NCBI GenBank assembly: GCA_009733745.1
Contig: WNWL01000001.1
Location: forward strand, 992,001-1,056,000
Reading direction: 5' to 3'
DNA length: 64,000 nucleotides
Source of the DNA: Oceanobacillus sp. HTM 045
Lineage (GTDB): Bacteria; Pseudomonadota; Alphaproteobacteria; Rhodobacterales; Rhodobacteraceae
In this document: positions 1 to 8,129 of the stretch, one piece after another
How the letters are laid out: every line of letters begins with the position of its first letter
Position numbering within the stretch: position 1 is the stretch's first letter
Position numbers and translations under genes: made by a program
Notes under the pieces: model-generated
What the model was told of the DNA's origin: nothing
Database searches by the model: none
Seen by the model: the letters and a program-made list of their open reading frames with translations, nothing else

Positions 1-9
1 CTACGTCCA

Positions 10-69
10 CGCCCGCCTCCGCGAAGGCGGGCGCTGAACCGCGCGACCGGGGGCGGCACCCTGCCCCCG
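10..69. other. two GC-rich stem-loops in the left-edge gap
   Basis: Bases 1-271 hold no recognisable gene. Two perfect inverted repeats are visible: CGCCCGCC/GGCGGGCG at 10-17 and 26-33 (8-base loop), and CGGGGGC/GCCCCCG at 48-54 and 63-69 (8-base loop). Neither has a T-run, so they are at most weak terminators or RNA structures at the 3' end of a gene lying outside the window. The rest of the gap looks like ordinary GC-rich spacer. Confidence 0.4.
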
Positions 70-226
70 ATCCGACACCCCGCCCGCCGGACACCGCGCG
101 CCGGCAGGTGACAGGGGTACAGGGCGGCACGGGCACCGGCCACCTCGGACCCAATCCGCTCCCGCGAGGCGCCCCGCCGCCGGAGACCCGCAACCGGATG
201 TGGACCCGGCCCCCTCCCGCCCCATA

Positions 227-253
227 GTCTCACCCCGAAATGTCTCACCCCGA
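227..253 (+). repeat. 12-bp direct repeat upstream of the zntB-like gene
   Basis: The 12-mer GTCTCACCCCGA occurs at 227-238 and again at 242-253, a 15-bp period, ending 18 bases before the transporter start codon. Such paired sites could bind a regulator, but could equally be a slipped duplication. No function is assigned. Confidence 0.35.
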
Positions 254-271
254 TTCCGGACAGGGGACCGC

Positions 272-1258
272 ATGGACGAGACCGAAACCGGCGCGCAGCC
301 CGGCGAGACGGGCGCGGCCACGCCCGCACCGGGCTACATGGACGCCGAGGTGATCTTCGAGGCCACCGCCGAGCGCGGCCAGAAGCCGTGGCACTGGGCC
401 CATCTCAAGCTCTGCGCCCGCACCGAGCGCGCGCTCCGCGCCGACCCGACGCTGAACGAGGACCTCGTGGACGCGCTGCTGGAGCGCGACACCCTGCCCC
501 GCGTCTCCGACATCGACGGGCAGACGCTGGTCATCCTGCGCGGCATCAACCACGACCCCAACGCCGACCCGGAGGACATGATCTCGATCCGCTTCGCGAT
601 CACCGCCGACCGGATCATCTCGCTGGAGTTCCGCCGCCTCCGCCAGATCGACGCGCTGGCCGACGCCTTCCGCAACGGGCACGGCCCCAAGACCCCCGGC
701 GCTTTCGTGCGCGACTTCATCGACGCGCTCCGCGCCGATGCCGAGCCGGTGCTCGACGCGGTGGAAGACCGCCTCGCCCGGCTGGAACAGCATTTCGTCT
801 CGATCGCCGAGCACGGGCTCGACAAGGCCCAGCGCCGCGCGCTGGTGGACGTGCGGCAGGACACGATCCAGCTCCAGCGTTTCATCGCGCCGCAGGCCAC
901 CGCGCTCGACCTGCTGACCCGGCTCAAGCCCGCCTGGCTCGCCGACAGGCGCGCCATCCGCGAGGAGGCCACCGCCTTCCGGCGGATCTCGGCCGACCTC
1001 GACTCGCTCAGGATGCGCGCCCAGCTCGTCGCCGACGAGGCCGGTCGCGCCGCGGTGGAACGGACCAACCGCACCGTCCTCCTCCTCTCGGTGGTCTCGG
1101 TCGTGTTCCTGCCGCTGACCTTCCTGACCGGCCTGCTCGGCGTGAACCTCGGCGGCATCCCCGGCGCCGACAGCCCCGCCGCCTTCACCGTCTTCACCGT
1201 CCTGCTGGTCGCCGTCGGCCTGATCGCCGTCTGGATCGCGCGCAGGCTGCTGCGCTGA
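272..1258 (+). CDS. zntB: ZntB-like CorA-family metal transporter
   Basis: A 328-residue CorA-superfamily inner-membrane channel protein that probably moves Zn2+ or another divalent cation. The long N-terminal part is cytoplasmic and helical. Two C-terminal membrane segments lie at about residues 270-292 and 302-325. Between them is the signature GVNLGGIPG; CorA proper has GMN, while the GVN/GIN form with GG(I/M)P is typical of the ZntB branch. The ATG at 272 has a purine-rich GGGGA 6-10 bases upstream and starts just before the conserved domain; an upstream in-frame ATG at 200 would add 24 atypical residues. The gene stands alone. Transport direction and ion cannot be read from sequence. Confidence 0.85.
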   Translation: MDETETGAQPGETGAATPAPGYMDAEVIFEATAERGQKPWHWAHLKLCARTERALRADPTLNEDLVDALLERDTLPRVSDIDGQTLVILRGINHDPNADPEDMISIRFAITADRIISLEFRRLRQIDALADAFRNGHGPKTPGAFVRDFIDALRADAEPVLDAVEDRLARLEQHFVSIAEHGLDKAQRRALVDVRQDTIQLQRFIAPQATALDLLTRLKPAWLADRRAIREEATAFRRISADLDSLRMRAQLVADEAGRAAVERTNRTVLLLSVVSVVFLPLTFLTGLLGVNLGGIPGADSPAAFTVFTVLLVAVGLIAVWIARRLLR

Positions 1259-1353
1259 GGCGGGGCGCCCCGCGCGCGACACCGGGGGCGGAAACCGGGA
1301 TCGGAATGGGGGTGCCATTTGTTTGGGGGATGCTCAAGAGATCTGGCAGGCTG

Positions 1354-1920
1354 CTATTCGTTAGGAACCTCAGGAGCTCGTAGTTTGGCCTCTGGAAACA
1401 TCAACTGCATAAAGTGCAATTTGTATATGAGGGCCGCACGAATGAATCTAAGCCGAGCCCTCGATGGTTGATGAATCTCTAAGAGACGAAATTCATCCAG
1501 TTTTGACACCCTATCGACAATCGTGATCCTTTCGCATGCGGCAGAAATCTCTTCAGTTGCGAATGAAATTGTTACCCTTGAGTGCGCAAAAGCGTTCCGT
1601 ATCAATCTGATTACATCAAGGTCATCTCGCGTTTTCGGACCAATATACCCTAAGGCATAGGCCAAGTTAATTCTGGCTCCATGAGAGGATAAAATCCCCG
1701 CACCTCCAAAAAGTGAATTTTCTTCGGCACCTGTCAAGCGCCTCATTTTACTTCGAACTAGCGACAGCAGACTGTCTTCGACGGATGTAGCCGCCAGCAA
1801 GGCCGCACCCCTATCATCCATAGAAGTATAGAATAGGTCTTCGGAAAACGCCTCAGCCAATGGTCTCGGCTTGTTAGTAAGTTTATTGAGTGCTGCCTTC
1901 CAAGCCGATTTCCTCGCCAT
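1354..1920 (-). CDS. MltR-like (mannitol-repressor family) protein with HEPN-type motif
   Basis: A 188-residue, mostly helical protein in a conspicuously AT-rich stretch (about 1330-2000) between two GC-rich genes, so probably acquired by transfer. The middle matches the MltR family: FGGAG at about residue 72, then an ARINLAYALGYI helix, then IRLIRNAFAHS at about 105-115. The RNAFAH segment fits RNxxxH, the active-site pattern of HEPN ribonucleases. MltR of enterobacteria represses the mannitol operon, but there is no mtl gene here, so that role should not be transferred. A GTG at 1923 directly precedes the chosen ATG, and GAAGGA lies upstream. It could be an orphan regulator or a HEPN-type toxin or defence protein; no partner antitoxin is adjacent. 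Confidence 0.65.
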   Translation of the reverse strand: MARKSAWKAALNKLTNKPRPLAEAFSEDLFYTSMDDRGAALLAATSVEDSLLSLVRSKMRRLTGAEENSLFGGAGILSSHGARINLAYALGYIGPKTRDDLDVIRLIRNAFAHSRVTISFATEEISAACERITIVDRVSKLDEFRLLEIHQPSRARLRFIRAALIYKLHFMQLMFPEAKLRAPEVPNE

Positions 1921-2137
1921 CACGCGAGATCCTTCTTTCGATTAATTTGGACAACCATTCGATCCAGAAACGATATCCAGAGGAGAAGCAGCGATACAAT
2001 ACGACATTCGCTTGCGCGGACAGGCGGGCGGACAAAGGCTAACTACCGTTGGGGGGCTGGATTTCGCGGCGCAACATGATAGATCGCCCGCGACCGGCGG
2101 CACCATAGGGGCCGCGCCCCTGACATCCGGACCTCCA

Positions 2138-3964
2138 ATGGACATCCGCAACATCGCCATCATCGCCCATGTCGACCACGGCAAGACCACGCTGGTGGAC
2201 GAGCTGCTGAAGCAGTCCGGCGTGTTCCGCGAGAACCAGGCCGTCGCCGAGCGGGCGATGGACAGCAACGACCTCGAGCGCGAGCGCGGCATCACCATCC
2301 TCGCCAAGTGCACCTCGGTCGAGTGGAAGGGCACCCGCATCAACATCGTCGACACGCCGGGCCACGCCGATTTCGGCGGCGAGGTGGAGCGGATCCTGTC
2401 GATGGTCGACGGCGTCGTCCTGCTGGTCGACGCGGCCGAGGGGCCGATGCCGCAGACCAAGTTCGTCACCTCCAAGGCGCTGGCGCTGGGCCTGCGCCCG
2501 ATCGTGGTGCTGAACAAGGTCGACAAGCCCGACGCCGAGCCCGACCGGGCGCTGGACGAGGTGTTCGACCTGTTCGCCAATCTCGACGCCGACGAGGAGC
2601 AGCTCGACTTCCCCGCGCTCTACGCCTCGGGCCGGTCGGGCTGGGCCGATACCGAGCTGGACGGCCCGCGCGAGAACCTCGCGCCGCTGTTCGACCTGGT
2701 GGTGAAGCACGTCCCCGCGCCGAAACAGATCGCCCGCGCCGAGGAGCCGTTCCGGATGCTCGCGACCACGCTGGAGGCCGACCCCTATCTCGGCCGCCTG
2801 CTGACCGGGCGGGTCGAGAGCGGCCGGCTGGAGACGGGCCGCAGCCTCCGCGCGCTCTCGCGCAAGGGCGACGAGGTGGAGCGCTTCCGCGCCACCCGCA
2901 TCCTCGCCTTCCGCGGCCTCTCGCGCCAGCCGGTCGAGGTGGCCGAGGCCGGCGACATCATCGCGCTGGCCGGCATGACCAAGGCGACCGTCGCCGACAC
3001 GCTGGCCGATGTCTCGGTCACCGAGCCGATCCCGGCCCAGCCGATCGACCCGCCGACCATCTCGGTCACCTTCGGCATCAACGACAGCCCGCTGGCGGGC
3101 CGCGAGGGCGACAAGGTGCAGTCCCGCGTGATCCGCGACCGGCTGATGCGCGAGGCGGAATCGAACGTCGCCATCCGCATCACCGACACACCCGGCGGCG
3201 AGGCGTTCGACGTGGCCGGCCGGGGCGAGCTGCAGATGGGCGTGCTGATCGAGAACATGCGCCGCGAGGGCTTCGAGCTCTCCATCTCCCGCCCGCGCGT
3301 GCTCACGCGCGAGATCGACGGCCAGCGCATGGAGCCGATCGAGGAAGTGACCATCGACGTCGACGAGGAATATTCCGGCGTCGTGGTCGAGAAGCTGGCG
3401 CTGCGCAAGGGCGAGCTGGCCGACATGCGCGCCTCGGGCGGCGGCAAGACCCGCATCATCGCCCACGTCCCCTCGCGCGGCCTGATCGGCTACCACGGCG
3501 AGTTCCTCACCGACACCCGCGGCACCGGCATCCTCAACCGCGTGTTCCACGAATGGGCACCGTGGAAGGGCCAGATCCCGGGCCGCCGCTCCGGCGTGCT
3601 GATCTCGATGGAGGACGGCGAGAGCGTCGCCTACGCCCTCTGGAACCTCGAAGAGCGCGGCAAGCTGATGATCGGCTCGGGCGAGAAGGTCTACCAGGGC
3701 ATGATCATCGGCGAGCACTCCCGCGGCAACGACCTCGAGGTCAACCCGCTCAAGGGCAAGAAGCTCACCAACATCCGCGCCGCCGGCAAGGACGACGCGG
3801 TGGTGCTGACCACCCCGATGCGGCTGACGCTGGAACAGGCCATCGCCTATATCGACGACGACGAGCTGGTCGAGGTCACGCCGAAGTCGATCCGGCTGCG
3901 CAAGCGCCACCTCGACCCGCACGAGCGCAAGCGCGAGGCGCGGAAGACGCAAGAGAACGCTTAG
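2138..3964 (+). CDS. typA: ribosome-binding GTPase TypA/BipA
   Basis: A 608-residue translational GTPase of the EF-G superfamily that acts on ribosomes during assembly, stress and cold adaptation. GTPase motifs are clear: [10 protein letters not shown] (about residues 8-17), RGITI (about 51), [12 protein letters not shown] (about 71-82) and NKVDKPDA (about 126-133). EF-G-like domains III and V and the BipA-specific C-terminal region follow, with the [15 protein letters not shown] segment late in the protein. The ATG at 2138 fits the family N-terminus ([15 protein letters not shown]); an earlier in-frame ATG at 2012 would add 42 unrelated residues. A 14-bp tandem repeat begins at its stop codon. 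Confidence 0.97.
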   Translation: MDIRNIAIIAHVDHGKTTLVDELLKQSGVFRENQAVAERAMDSNDLERERGITILAKCTSVEWKGTRINIVDTPGHADFGGEVERILSMVDGVVLLVDAAEGPMPQTKFVTSKALALGLRPIVVLNKVDKPDAEPDRALDEVFDLFANLDADEEQLDFPALYASGRSGWADTELDGPRENLAPLFDLVVKHVPAPKQIARAEEPFRMLATTLEADPYLGRLLTGRVESGRLETGRSLRALSRKGDEVERFRATRILAFRGLSRQPVEVAEAGDIIALAGMTKATVADTLADVSVTEPIPAQPIDPPTISVTFGINDSPLAGREGDKVQSRVIRDRLMREAESNVAIRITDTPGGEAFDVAGRGELQMGVLIENMRREGFELSISRPRVLTREIDGQRMEPIEEVTIDVDEEYSGVVVEKLALRKGELADMRASGGGKTRIIAHVPSRGLIGYHGEFLTDTRGTGILNRVFHEWAPWKGQIPGRRSGVLISMEDGESVAYALWNLEERGKLMIGSGEKVYQGMIIGEHSRGNDLEVNPLKGKKLTNIRAAGKDDAVVLTTPMRLTLEQAIAYIDDDELVEVTPKSIRLRKRHLDPHERKREARKTQENA

Positions 3965-4060
3965 ATCGGAACGCGTAGACCGGAACGCCTGAGCCGGAAC
4001 GCTTGAGCAAGTACGCCCGGGCCGGAACGCCCGGTCCATACCGCCCGGGCGGAGATGCCG
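3963..4060 (+). repeat. degenerate 14-bp tandem repeat starting at the typA stop codon
   Basis: Seven consecutive 14-base units run from 3963 to 4060. The best four share the form (A/G)(G/A)(A/G)(T/C)CGGAACGC(N)(T/C): units start at 3963, 3977, 3991 and 4019, while those at 4005, 4033 and 4047 are more diverged. A partial copy (GAACGCTT) lies inside the last codons of typA. A 14-base period is not a multiple of three, so the array is not a coding repeat. It lies in the 3' untranslated region of typA. Function unknown. Confidence 0.7.
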
Positions 4061-4322
4061 CTGCGGCACCCCCCGCGGCTCTCCCGGACCGGGACGCCCG
4101 AACCGTCCCGGCACCCGCAATTGGCGAGTACTCCCGCCCGGCCGGCACGGCGCCGCGCAGCGATCGCGGCGCAGCGAACGTGCCGGCGGCCCCGCTTCAG
4201 GGCCCCCGGCACCCGCTGGACAGAGCCACGGCCGCGCAACAATCTTTCGCCCATAGGCTGCACAGCACCCCCGCTGCGCAGGTGACGCACCTCAATCCTT
4301 GCGTGCCACGGGTGCTGCAACA

Positions 4323-4355
4323 CCGTGCCAAACCCGTGCCAAACCCGTGCCAGGG
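4323..4355 (+). repeat. 11-bp direct repeat, three copies (iteron-like)
   Basis: CCGTGCCAAAC is repeated exactly at 4323-4333 and 4334-4344, with a third copy CCGTGCCAGGG at 4345-4355. A related CGTGCCACGG lies about 20 bases to the left. The 11-bp spacing is close to one helical turn, as expected if a protein binds side by side on one DNA face. There is no replication initiator gene nearby, so an origin is not claimed. Confidence 0.6.
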
Positions 4356-4383
4356 CCCCTGGATGCATACCCGGTTGTTGCAA

Positions 4384-4403
4384 TTTGCATTGCATTATGC
4401 AAA
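4384..4403. promoter_or_regulatory. AT-rich inverted repeat, possible operator
   Basis: TTTGCAT and ATGCAAA form a perfect 7-bp inverted repeat with a 6-base centre. It stands out in composition from the GC-rich surroundings and lies 228 bases upstream of a Cro/CI-type regulator gene. It may be an operator for that or another dimeric regulator; this is inference from symmetry alone. Confidence 0.35.
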
Positions 4404-4438
4404 CACTCACCCATGAGATTAGCGAAACAGGAAGCCAA

Positions 4439-4474
4439 GCGCCTCGATTGATCCCTCTGAGGGGCGCATTTTTG
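4439..4474 (+). terminator. imperfect hairpin followed by a T-run
   Basis: GCGC (4439-4442) and CCCT can pair with AGGG and GCGC on the right arm, with a bulge of about ten bases on the left arm, and ATTTTTG follows. It resembles a weak plus-strand intrinsic terminator. There is no annotated plus-strand gene directly before it (typA ends almost 480 bases upstream), so it could end a long typA 3' tail or an unannotated small RNA. Confidence 0.3.
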
Positions 4475-4630
4475 CAGCACCCCAATCTACGGATGAGATG
4501 ACTCGCAGGATTCCCCTAAATTACGATGGTGGAGCGCTGCATTAATCGCTCGCAAGGCGAGTTGGCCCCGACCTTGCTGATTGTATGCCAGGAACCCCGA
4601 GGCGGGTTAGGCAGAAACGTGGAGTAAGTT

Positions 4631-4996
4631 ATGAAGCACCCGGTCGATGTTCATGTTGGTCAGCGTATCCGTCAGCGTCGTTGGATGGTCGGCATGACCC
4701 AGCAGCAGCTGGGCGACAAGGTTGGGATCAAGTTCCAGCAGATCCAGAAATACGAGACGGGCATGAACCGCGTCAGCGCGAGCCGTCTCTGGAACATCGC
4801 GGAAGCCCTGGGCGTGCAGGTCTCGTTCTTCTTCGAGGGCCTCGCCGAGGACAGCGCCGCTCCGGCCGAGACCGCCAAGGGCGACGTCCTGGCCGACAAG
4901 GAGGCGCTCGACCTCCTGCGCGCGTACTACGCGATCCCCGAGACGCAGCGGCGCAAGCTGTTCGATCTCGCCCGCGTCCTCAGCGACGCCGCCTGA
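4631..4996 (+). CDS. Cro/CI (XRE) family transcriptional regulator
   Basis: A 121-residue DNA-binding protein. The helix-turn-helix occupies about residues 9-65: GQRIRQRRWMVGMTQQQLGDKVGIK, then FQQIQKYETGMNRVSASRLWNIAEALGV. This is a standard lambda-repressor-like fold. The C-terminal 55 residues carry LDLLRAYYAIPETQRRKLFDLARVL, a conserved tail in alphaproteobacterial homologs of this small family. The ATG at 4631 follows GGAG at 4621-4624. The gene is monocistronic, followed by a GC-rich hairpin. The regulated genes are not known; repeats upstream may be its own operators. Confidence 0.88.
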   Translation: MKHPVDVHVGQRIRQRRWMVGMTQQQLGDKVGIKFQQIQKYETGMNRVSASRLWNIAEALGVQVSFFFEGLAEDSAAPAETAKGDVLADKEALDLLRAYYAIPETQRRKLFDLARVLSDAA

Positions 4997-5010
4997 GAGG
5001 GTTAGCCCGT

Positions 5011-5032
5011 CGGCGCCCCCACCGGGGCGCCG
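5011..5032 (+). terminator. GC-rich hairpin after the xre gene
   Basis: CGGCGCCCC (5011-5019) pairs perfectly with GGGGCGCCG (5024-5032) around a 4-base loop, starting 14 bases after the stop codon of the regulator. The downstream side has no T-run, so termination efficiency is uncertain. Confidence 0.5.
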
Positions 5033-5138
5033 GGTTCGCCTTGCAGGCACCGCAAAAGGGACCGTATGCCTCCGCCGGCGTTGACCGGGGGGGCATGATC
5101 GGCAAGGTAGGGCCTTCGCTTGAGAGCGGGGGCCCTTC

Positions 5139-5993
5139 TTGATTCCGGACATCACGAAACTGGCGGAAATCGCCGAACGCCTCGCCGACGCCGCCGGCCG
5201 CGCCACCCTGCCGTGGTTCCGCGCCGCGCAGCTCGGGCTGGAGAACAAGCTGGAGGAGGCCGACGCCGTCGGCACCACCTTCGATCCCGTCACCGCCGCC
5301 GACCGCGCCGCCGAGGCGGCGATGCGCGCGGTGCTCGCCGCCGAACGGCCCGACGACGCCATCCTCGGCGAGGAGGAAGGGTCCACCCCCGGCACGACCG
5401 GCCTGACCTGGGTGCTCGACCCGATCGACGGCACCCGCGCCTTCCTCTGCGGCGGCCCGACATGGGGCGTGCTGATCGGCCTCGACGACGGCACCGGCCT
5501 CCGCCTCGGCGTCGTCGACCAGCCCTGGACCACCGACCGCTGGATCGGCATCCCCGGAAACAGCCCCGATGGCAGCTCCGGCGATGCGCCCGGCTGCGGC
5601 GCGTGGCACCGCGCCCGCGGCGGCGCGGCCCGGCCGATCCGCACCCGGCGCTGCGCTGCGCTCGGACAGGCGGTGATGATGACCACCGATCCCCGCCTGT
5701 TCACCGCCGCCGAGCGCCCCGCCTTCGACGCCATCGAAGGCCGGGTCCGCCTGTCGCGCTACGGCTACGACTGCTCCGCCTACGCGCTCCTGGCGATGGG
5801 CCAGATCGACGTGGTGATCGAGAGCGGGCTGCACGCCTACGATGTCGGCGCGGTGATCCCGCTGGTGCAGGCCGCCGGCGGCGTCGCCACCGACTGGAAG
5901 GGCGGCGACGCCCGGCGCGGTGGGCGCATCCTCGCCGCCGGCGATCCGGCCCGCCACGCGGAACTTCTGGAAGTGCTCTCGGAGGTGCCCTGA
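5139..5993 (+). CDS. hisN: inositol monophosphatase family protein, probable histidinol-phosphatase
   Basis: A 284-residue Mg2+-dependent phosphatase of the IMPase fold. Metal and substrate motifs are present: DPVTAADRAAE (about residues 49-59), GEEEG (about 81-85) and VLDPIDGTRAFL (about 92-103), followed by a late YDVGAVIPLVQAAGGVATDW that replaces the WDxAA of true inositol phosphatases. That late motif and the length fit HisN, which removes phosphate from L-histidinol phosphate in histidine synthesis in many alphaproteobacteria. The best start is the TTG at 5139, with a GA/GG-rich stretch upstream; no ATG fits the N-terminus. Substrate assignment is by family only. Confidence 0.8.
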   Translation: MIPDITKLAEIAERLADAAGRATLPWFRAAQLGLENKLEEADAVGTTFDPVTAADRAAEAAMRAVLAAERPDDAILGEEEGSTPGTTGLTWVLDPIDGTRAFLCGGPTWGVLIGLDDGTGLRLGVVDQPWTTDRWIGIPGNSPDGSSGDAPGCGAWHRARGGAARPIRTRRCAALGQAVMMTTDPRLFTAAERPAFDAIEGRVRLSRYGYDCSAYALLAMGQIDVVIESGLHAYDVGAVIPLVQAAGGVATDWKGGDARRGGRILAAGDPARHAELLEVLSEVP

Positions 5994-6030
5994 AGGGTGT
6001 CTCGAAGGGCGCCTTGGAGGGGTCTCCGGG

Positions 6031-6051
6031 CCTGTGCCGTTTCAGCACAGG
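6031..6051 (+). terminator. possible terminator between convergent hisN and lysophospholipase genes
   Basis: CCTGTGC (6031-6037) and GCACAGG (6045-6051) form a 7-bp stem with a 7-base loop in the 141-base gap between two convergent genes. There is no T-run on either side. The position suggests a bidirectional termination region. Confidence 0.3.
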
Positions 6052-6134
6052 TCACCTCTGGCGGTGACATCGGGTTCCGATCGGGAAACGGACGACAAGC
6101 TGCAAATCACCCCTGTCCCCCGGAACCGGGGAAA

Positions 6135-6998
6135 TCAGGTCACGCCCTGCGCGGCCAGGAAGGTGTCGATGTCATCCCAGGCGCGTTGTCGCGCTTCGGG
6201 TGACTCGATCAGGACTTCGTGACGCCCTCCGGGGATTTCCGACAGCTGCGCACCGCTCCGTTTCGCGAACCGCCGCACCGCCGCCGCGTCGACCACCGTC
6301 TCCTCGGAACCCAGCAATATCAACAGCTTGGCGCTTGGTCTTGGCATCCGCATCAGGGCCGCCATCTCGCGTTTCGCGGCGGCGTACCAGCCGATGCTGG
6401 GCCAGCCGAGGCGCAGCGCCGGCTCTGCCCGGAGGGTGTCGCGCATCCACTCGAACTGCGCCCGGTCGCCGGTCAACACGTTGTTTTCAAACGAAGTTAT
6501 CTCGAGGTAAGGCGTCGTCGGGTTGCCGAATGGCGGCCATTTCTCGTGCCGCCCCAGCAGCCCCCCGACCCCTGCCGTGATCCCCGCGAGGATGCGCATT
6601 CCCGCGCCCATCGCGATGCCCAGCATCGGCGCGGAGAGGATGGCCACGCGGCTCTTCAGCAGGCCGGTCGAGAGCGCCCGGAGGCCGATCGCGCCGCCCA
6701 TCGAGTGCGCGAACAGGAGCCGTTCGCCGGGCAGGTCCGCGACCTGCGGGTGGGCGAGAAACGCTTTCAGATCAAGCTGGTAGTCGGCGAAGCTGCCAAC
6801 GTGGCCGACCATCGGCCGGCCTGTTACCCGGTCCGAGAGCCCCTGCCCCCGCCAGTCGAGGCTCGCGACCGAGAAGCCGCGCTCCAGCAGCGCGGCCGCG
6901 GGCACCGCGACCTTCTCCACGCTCTCCGTGCGGCCGTTCAGGTAGACGACATGCGCCCGGGCCTTCTCCGCCCGCCAGACGCAGCCGCGCAATGTCAC
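6135..6998 (-). CDS. alpha/beta hydrolase, lysophospholipase (PldB/monoglyceride lipase type)
   Basis: A 287-residue serine hydrolase. The oxyanion-hole region VVYLNGRTESVEK (about residues 17-29) is followed by SLDWRGQGLSDR (about 47-58) and the nucleophile elbow HSMGG (Ser at about residue 98). The late acidic and His residues are in the GSEETVVD and GGRHEVL segments. This order fits the Hydrolase_4 family that cleaves lysophospholipids or monoacylglycerols. The only usable start is a GTG at 6998; the reading frame stays open and family-like for about 30 codons upstream but has no ATG, GTG or TTG, so the N-terminus looks shorter than usual. It is downstream of the SCP2 gene on the same strand. 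Confidence 0.8.
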   Translation of the reverse strand: MTLRGCVWRAEKARAHVVYLNGRTESVEKVAVPAAALLERGFSVASLDWRGQGLSDRVTGRPMVGHVGSFADYQLDLKAFLAHPQVADLPGERLLFAHSMGGAIGLRALSTGLLKSRVAILSAPMLGIAMGAGMRILAGITAGVGGLLGRHEKWPPFGNPTTPYLEITSFENNVLTGDRAQFEWMRDTLRAEPALRLGWPSIGWYAAAKREMAALMRMPRPSAKLLILLGSEETVVDAAAVRRFAKRSGAQLSEIPGGRHEVLIESPEARQRAWDDIDTFLAAQGVT

Positions 6999-7081
6999 CC
7001 CGTCCGCCGCGGCGACCCCGAAAACCGCATCCGCCGCTGCGCCTCCCGGCGGAATCGAGACAAGACTGTCGGAAAAGTCCC

Positions 7082-7372
7082 TCAGGAAAAGACCTGCGCC
7101 AGCTTCATCGCCACAGACATGTCACCATCAATCTTGATCCGCCCCGTCATGAAAGCCGAAGTAGGATCAAGTTCTCCGTCAAACATCTCGCGAAACGTGT
7201 CTAGGGAGCCTGAAATCACGCAATCGGCTTCCGCATCGCTCTCGGAAACGCCGCTGTCGTCGAGACGAACCGAGCCCTCGTCCTCGATGTCGAAACGCAC
7301 CGATCCGTCGAATCCGCCCTCGCCGACCTTCGATTTCAGCGCCTTGACGGCCTCGTCCAGAGCTTCGCTCAT
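7082..7372 (-). CDS. SCP2 sterol/lipid-binding domain protein
   Basis: A 96-residue single-domain protein. It shows the SCP2 pattern: amphipathic N-terminal helix, GSVRFDIEDEGSVRLDD strands, ADCVISGSLDTFREMFDGELDPTSAFMTGRIKIDGDMSVAMKLAQVF. The DPTSAFMTGRIKIDGD segment is the family hallmark, so it likely carries a fatty acyl or other hydrophobic ligand in the cytoplasm. The ATG at 7372 is preceded by GGGAGAAATT, a good ribosome site; a longer frame to 7555 adds unlike residues. It is divergent from the TPR gene and precedes a lipase gene, which fits a lipid-related role. Confidence 0.88.
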   Translation of the reverse strand: MSEALDEAVKALKSKVGEGGFDGSVRFDIEDEGSVRLDDSGVSESDAEADCVISGSLDTFREMFDGELDPTSAFMTGRIKIDGDMSVAMKLAQVFS

Positions 7373-7467
7373 CAATTTCTCCCGAGATGTAGGCCCTTCC
7401 GGGACTTGTTCGGAGGGCCGGTGAACCGATATTCTGCATTGAACATGAGCTTGCAGGAGGGTCAACG

Positions 7468-8043
7468 ATGTCCGCGCGTAAGCTATTCCGCTTTCCCCTC
7501 GCAGCCCTGCTGGCCGCGGCGCTTCTCGCACCGGTTGCGACGCCGGCCTCTGCAAACGACTCCCGCGAGACGACGCTGGACCTCCTGTTCGATCGGCTCG
7601 CGGTCGCCGGTGACCGCGACTGGGAGAAGATCCAGAACGAGATCCTCAACATCTGGTATGAATCCGGCTCCGATACCCATGATCTGCTCCTTGCCCGCGC
7701 GCAGAAGGCGATGGAGATGGAGGACTACGAGACCGCGATCGTCCACCTGAACGACCTCGTGCGCCTCGCCCCCGACTTTCCGGAGGGATGGAACCTGCGC
7801 GCGACCGCGCGCTTCCAGCAGGGCGAGTACGGCTACGCGCTCTACGACATCGGTCGCACCCTCGCGCTCGAGCCGCGCCATTTCGGTGCCCTGTCAGGCC
7901 TCGGCATCATCCTCGACCGGATGGGTGACAAGGAAGGCGCGCTCAGGGCCTTCGAGAGGGCGATAGAGCTGCACCCGAACCTGCCGGGCGCCGACGAAGG
8001 CGCCCGCGCGCTCCGCCCCGTCGTCGACGGAATGCGCCTCTGA
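7468..8043 (+). CDS. secreted tetratricopeptide-repeat protein
   Basis: A 191-residue protein with a cleavable signal peptide: positive N-terminus, hydrophobic core at about residues 10-24 and an ATPASA cleavage region near 25-30. The remainder contains about three TPR units: one around AMEMEDYETAIVHLNDLVRLAPDFPEGW, then ATARFQQGEYGYALYDIGRTLALEPRH, then GIILDRMGDKEGALRAFERAIELHPN. TPRs mediate protein binding, so it is probably a periplasmic scaffold. It starts at an ATG after GGAGG at 7456-7460. Partner unknown. Confidence 0.85.
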   Translation: MSARKLFRFPLAALLAAALLAPVATPASANDSRETTLDLLFDRLAVAGDRDWEKIQNEILNIWYESGSDTHDLLLARAQKAMEMEDYETAIVHLNDLVRLAPDFPEGWNLRATARFQQGEYGYALYDIGRTLALEPRHFGALSGLGIILDRMGDKEGALRAFERAIELHPNLPGADEGARALRPVVDGMRL

Positions 8044-8129
8044 TCGCGGTTGCCGCACCACACGGCTGCGGCTAGGACCGTCGTGAGCGGCCCCGGTGCG
8101 GGCTGCCGCGCCAGGCAAGGGAACCAGCA

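Larger units (their letters stand above)
4061..4630. other. gene-free interval between typA and the xre gene
   Basis: No convincing gene is present. Short open frames on both strands have no recognisable product, and on the left half they are created by the repeats. The right half (about 4290-4580) is less GC-rich than its surroundings and holds an 11-bp triple repeat, a 7-bp inverted repeat and a hairpin with a T-run, listed separately. The promoter of the xre gene should lie within the last 150 bases, but no strong -35/-10 pair stands out. Confidence 0.5.

Noticed and set aside
1-321. Minus-strand frame of 106 codons at the left edge
   Set aside because: Starts inside the transporter gene, is Arg/Pro/Gly-rich and lacks similarity to any family I know.
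3963-4060. CRISPR array
   Set aside because: The 14-bp units are directly adjacent without spacers and no cas gene is present anywhere in the window.
4323-4355. Plasmid or phage replication origin based on iterons
   Set aside because: Only three short copies, no rep/parA gene and a chromosomal housekeeping context.
3961-4485. Open frames on both strands across the typA-xre gap
   Set aside because: Their composition follows the 14-bp repeat and GC skew, there is no good ribosome site and no recognisable fold.
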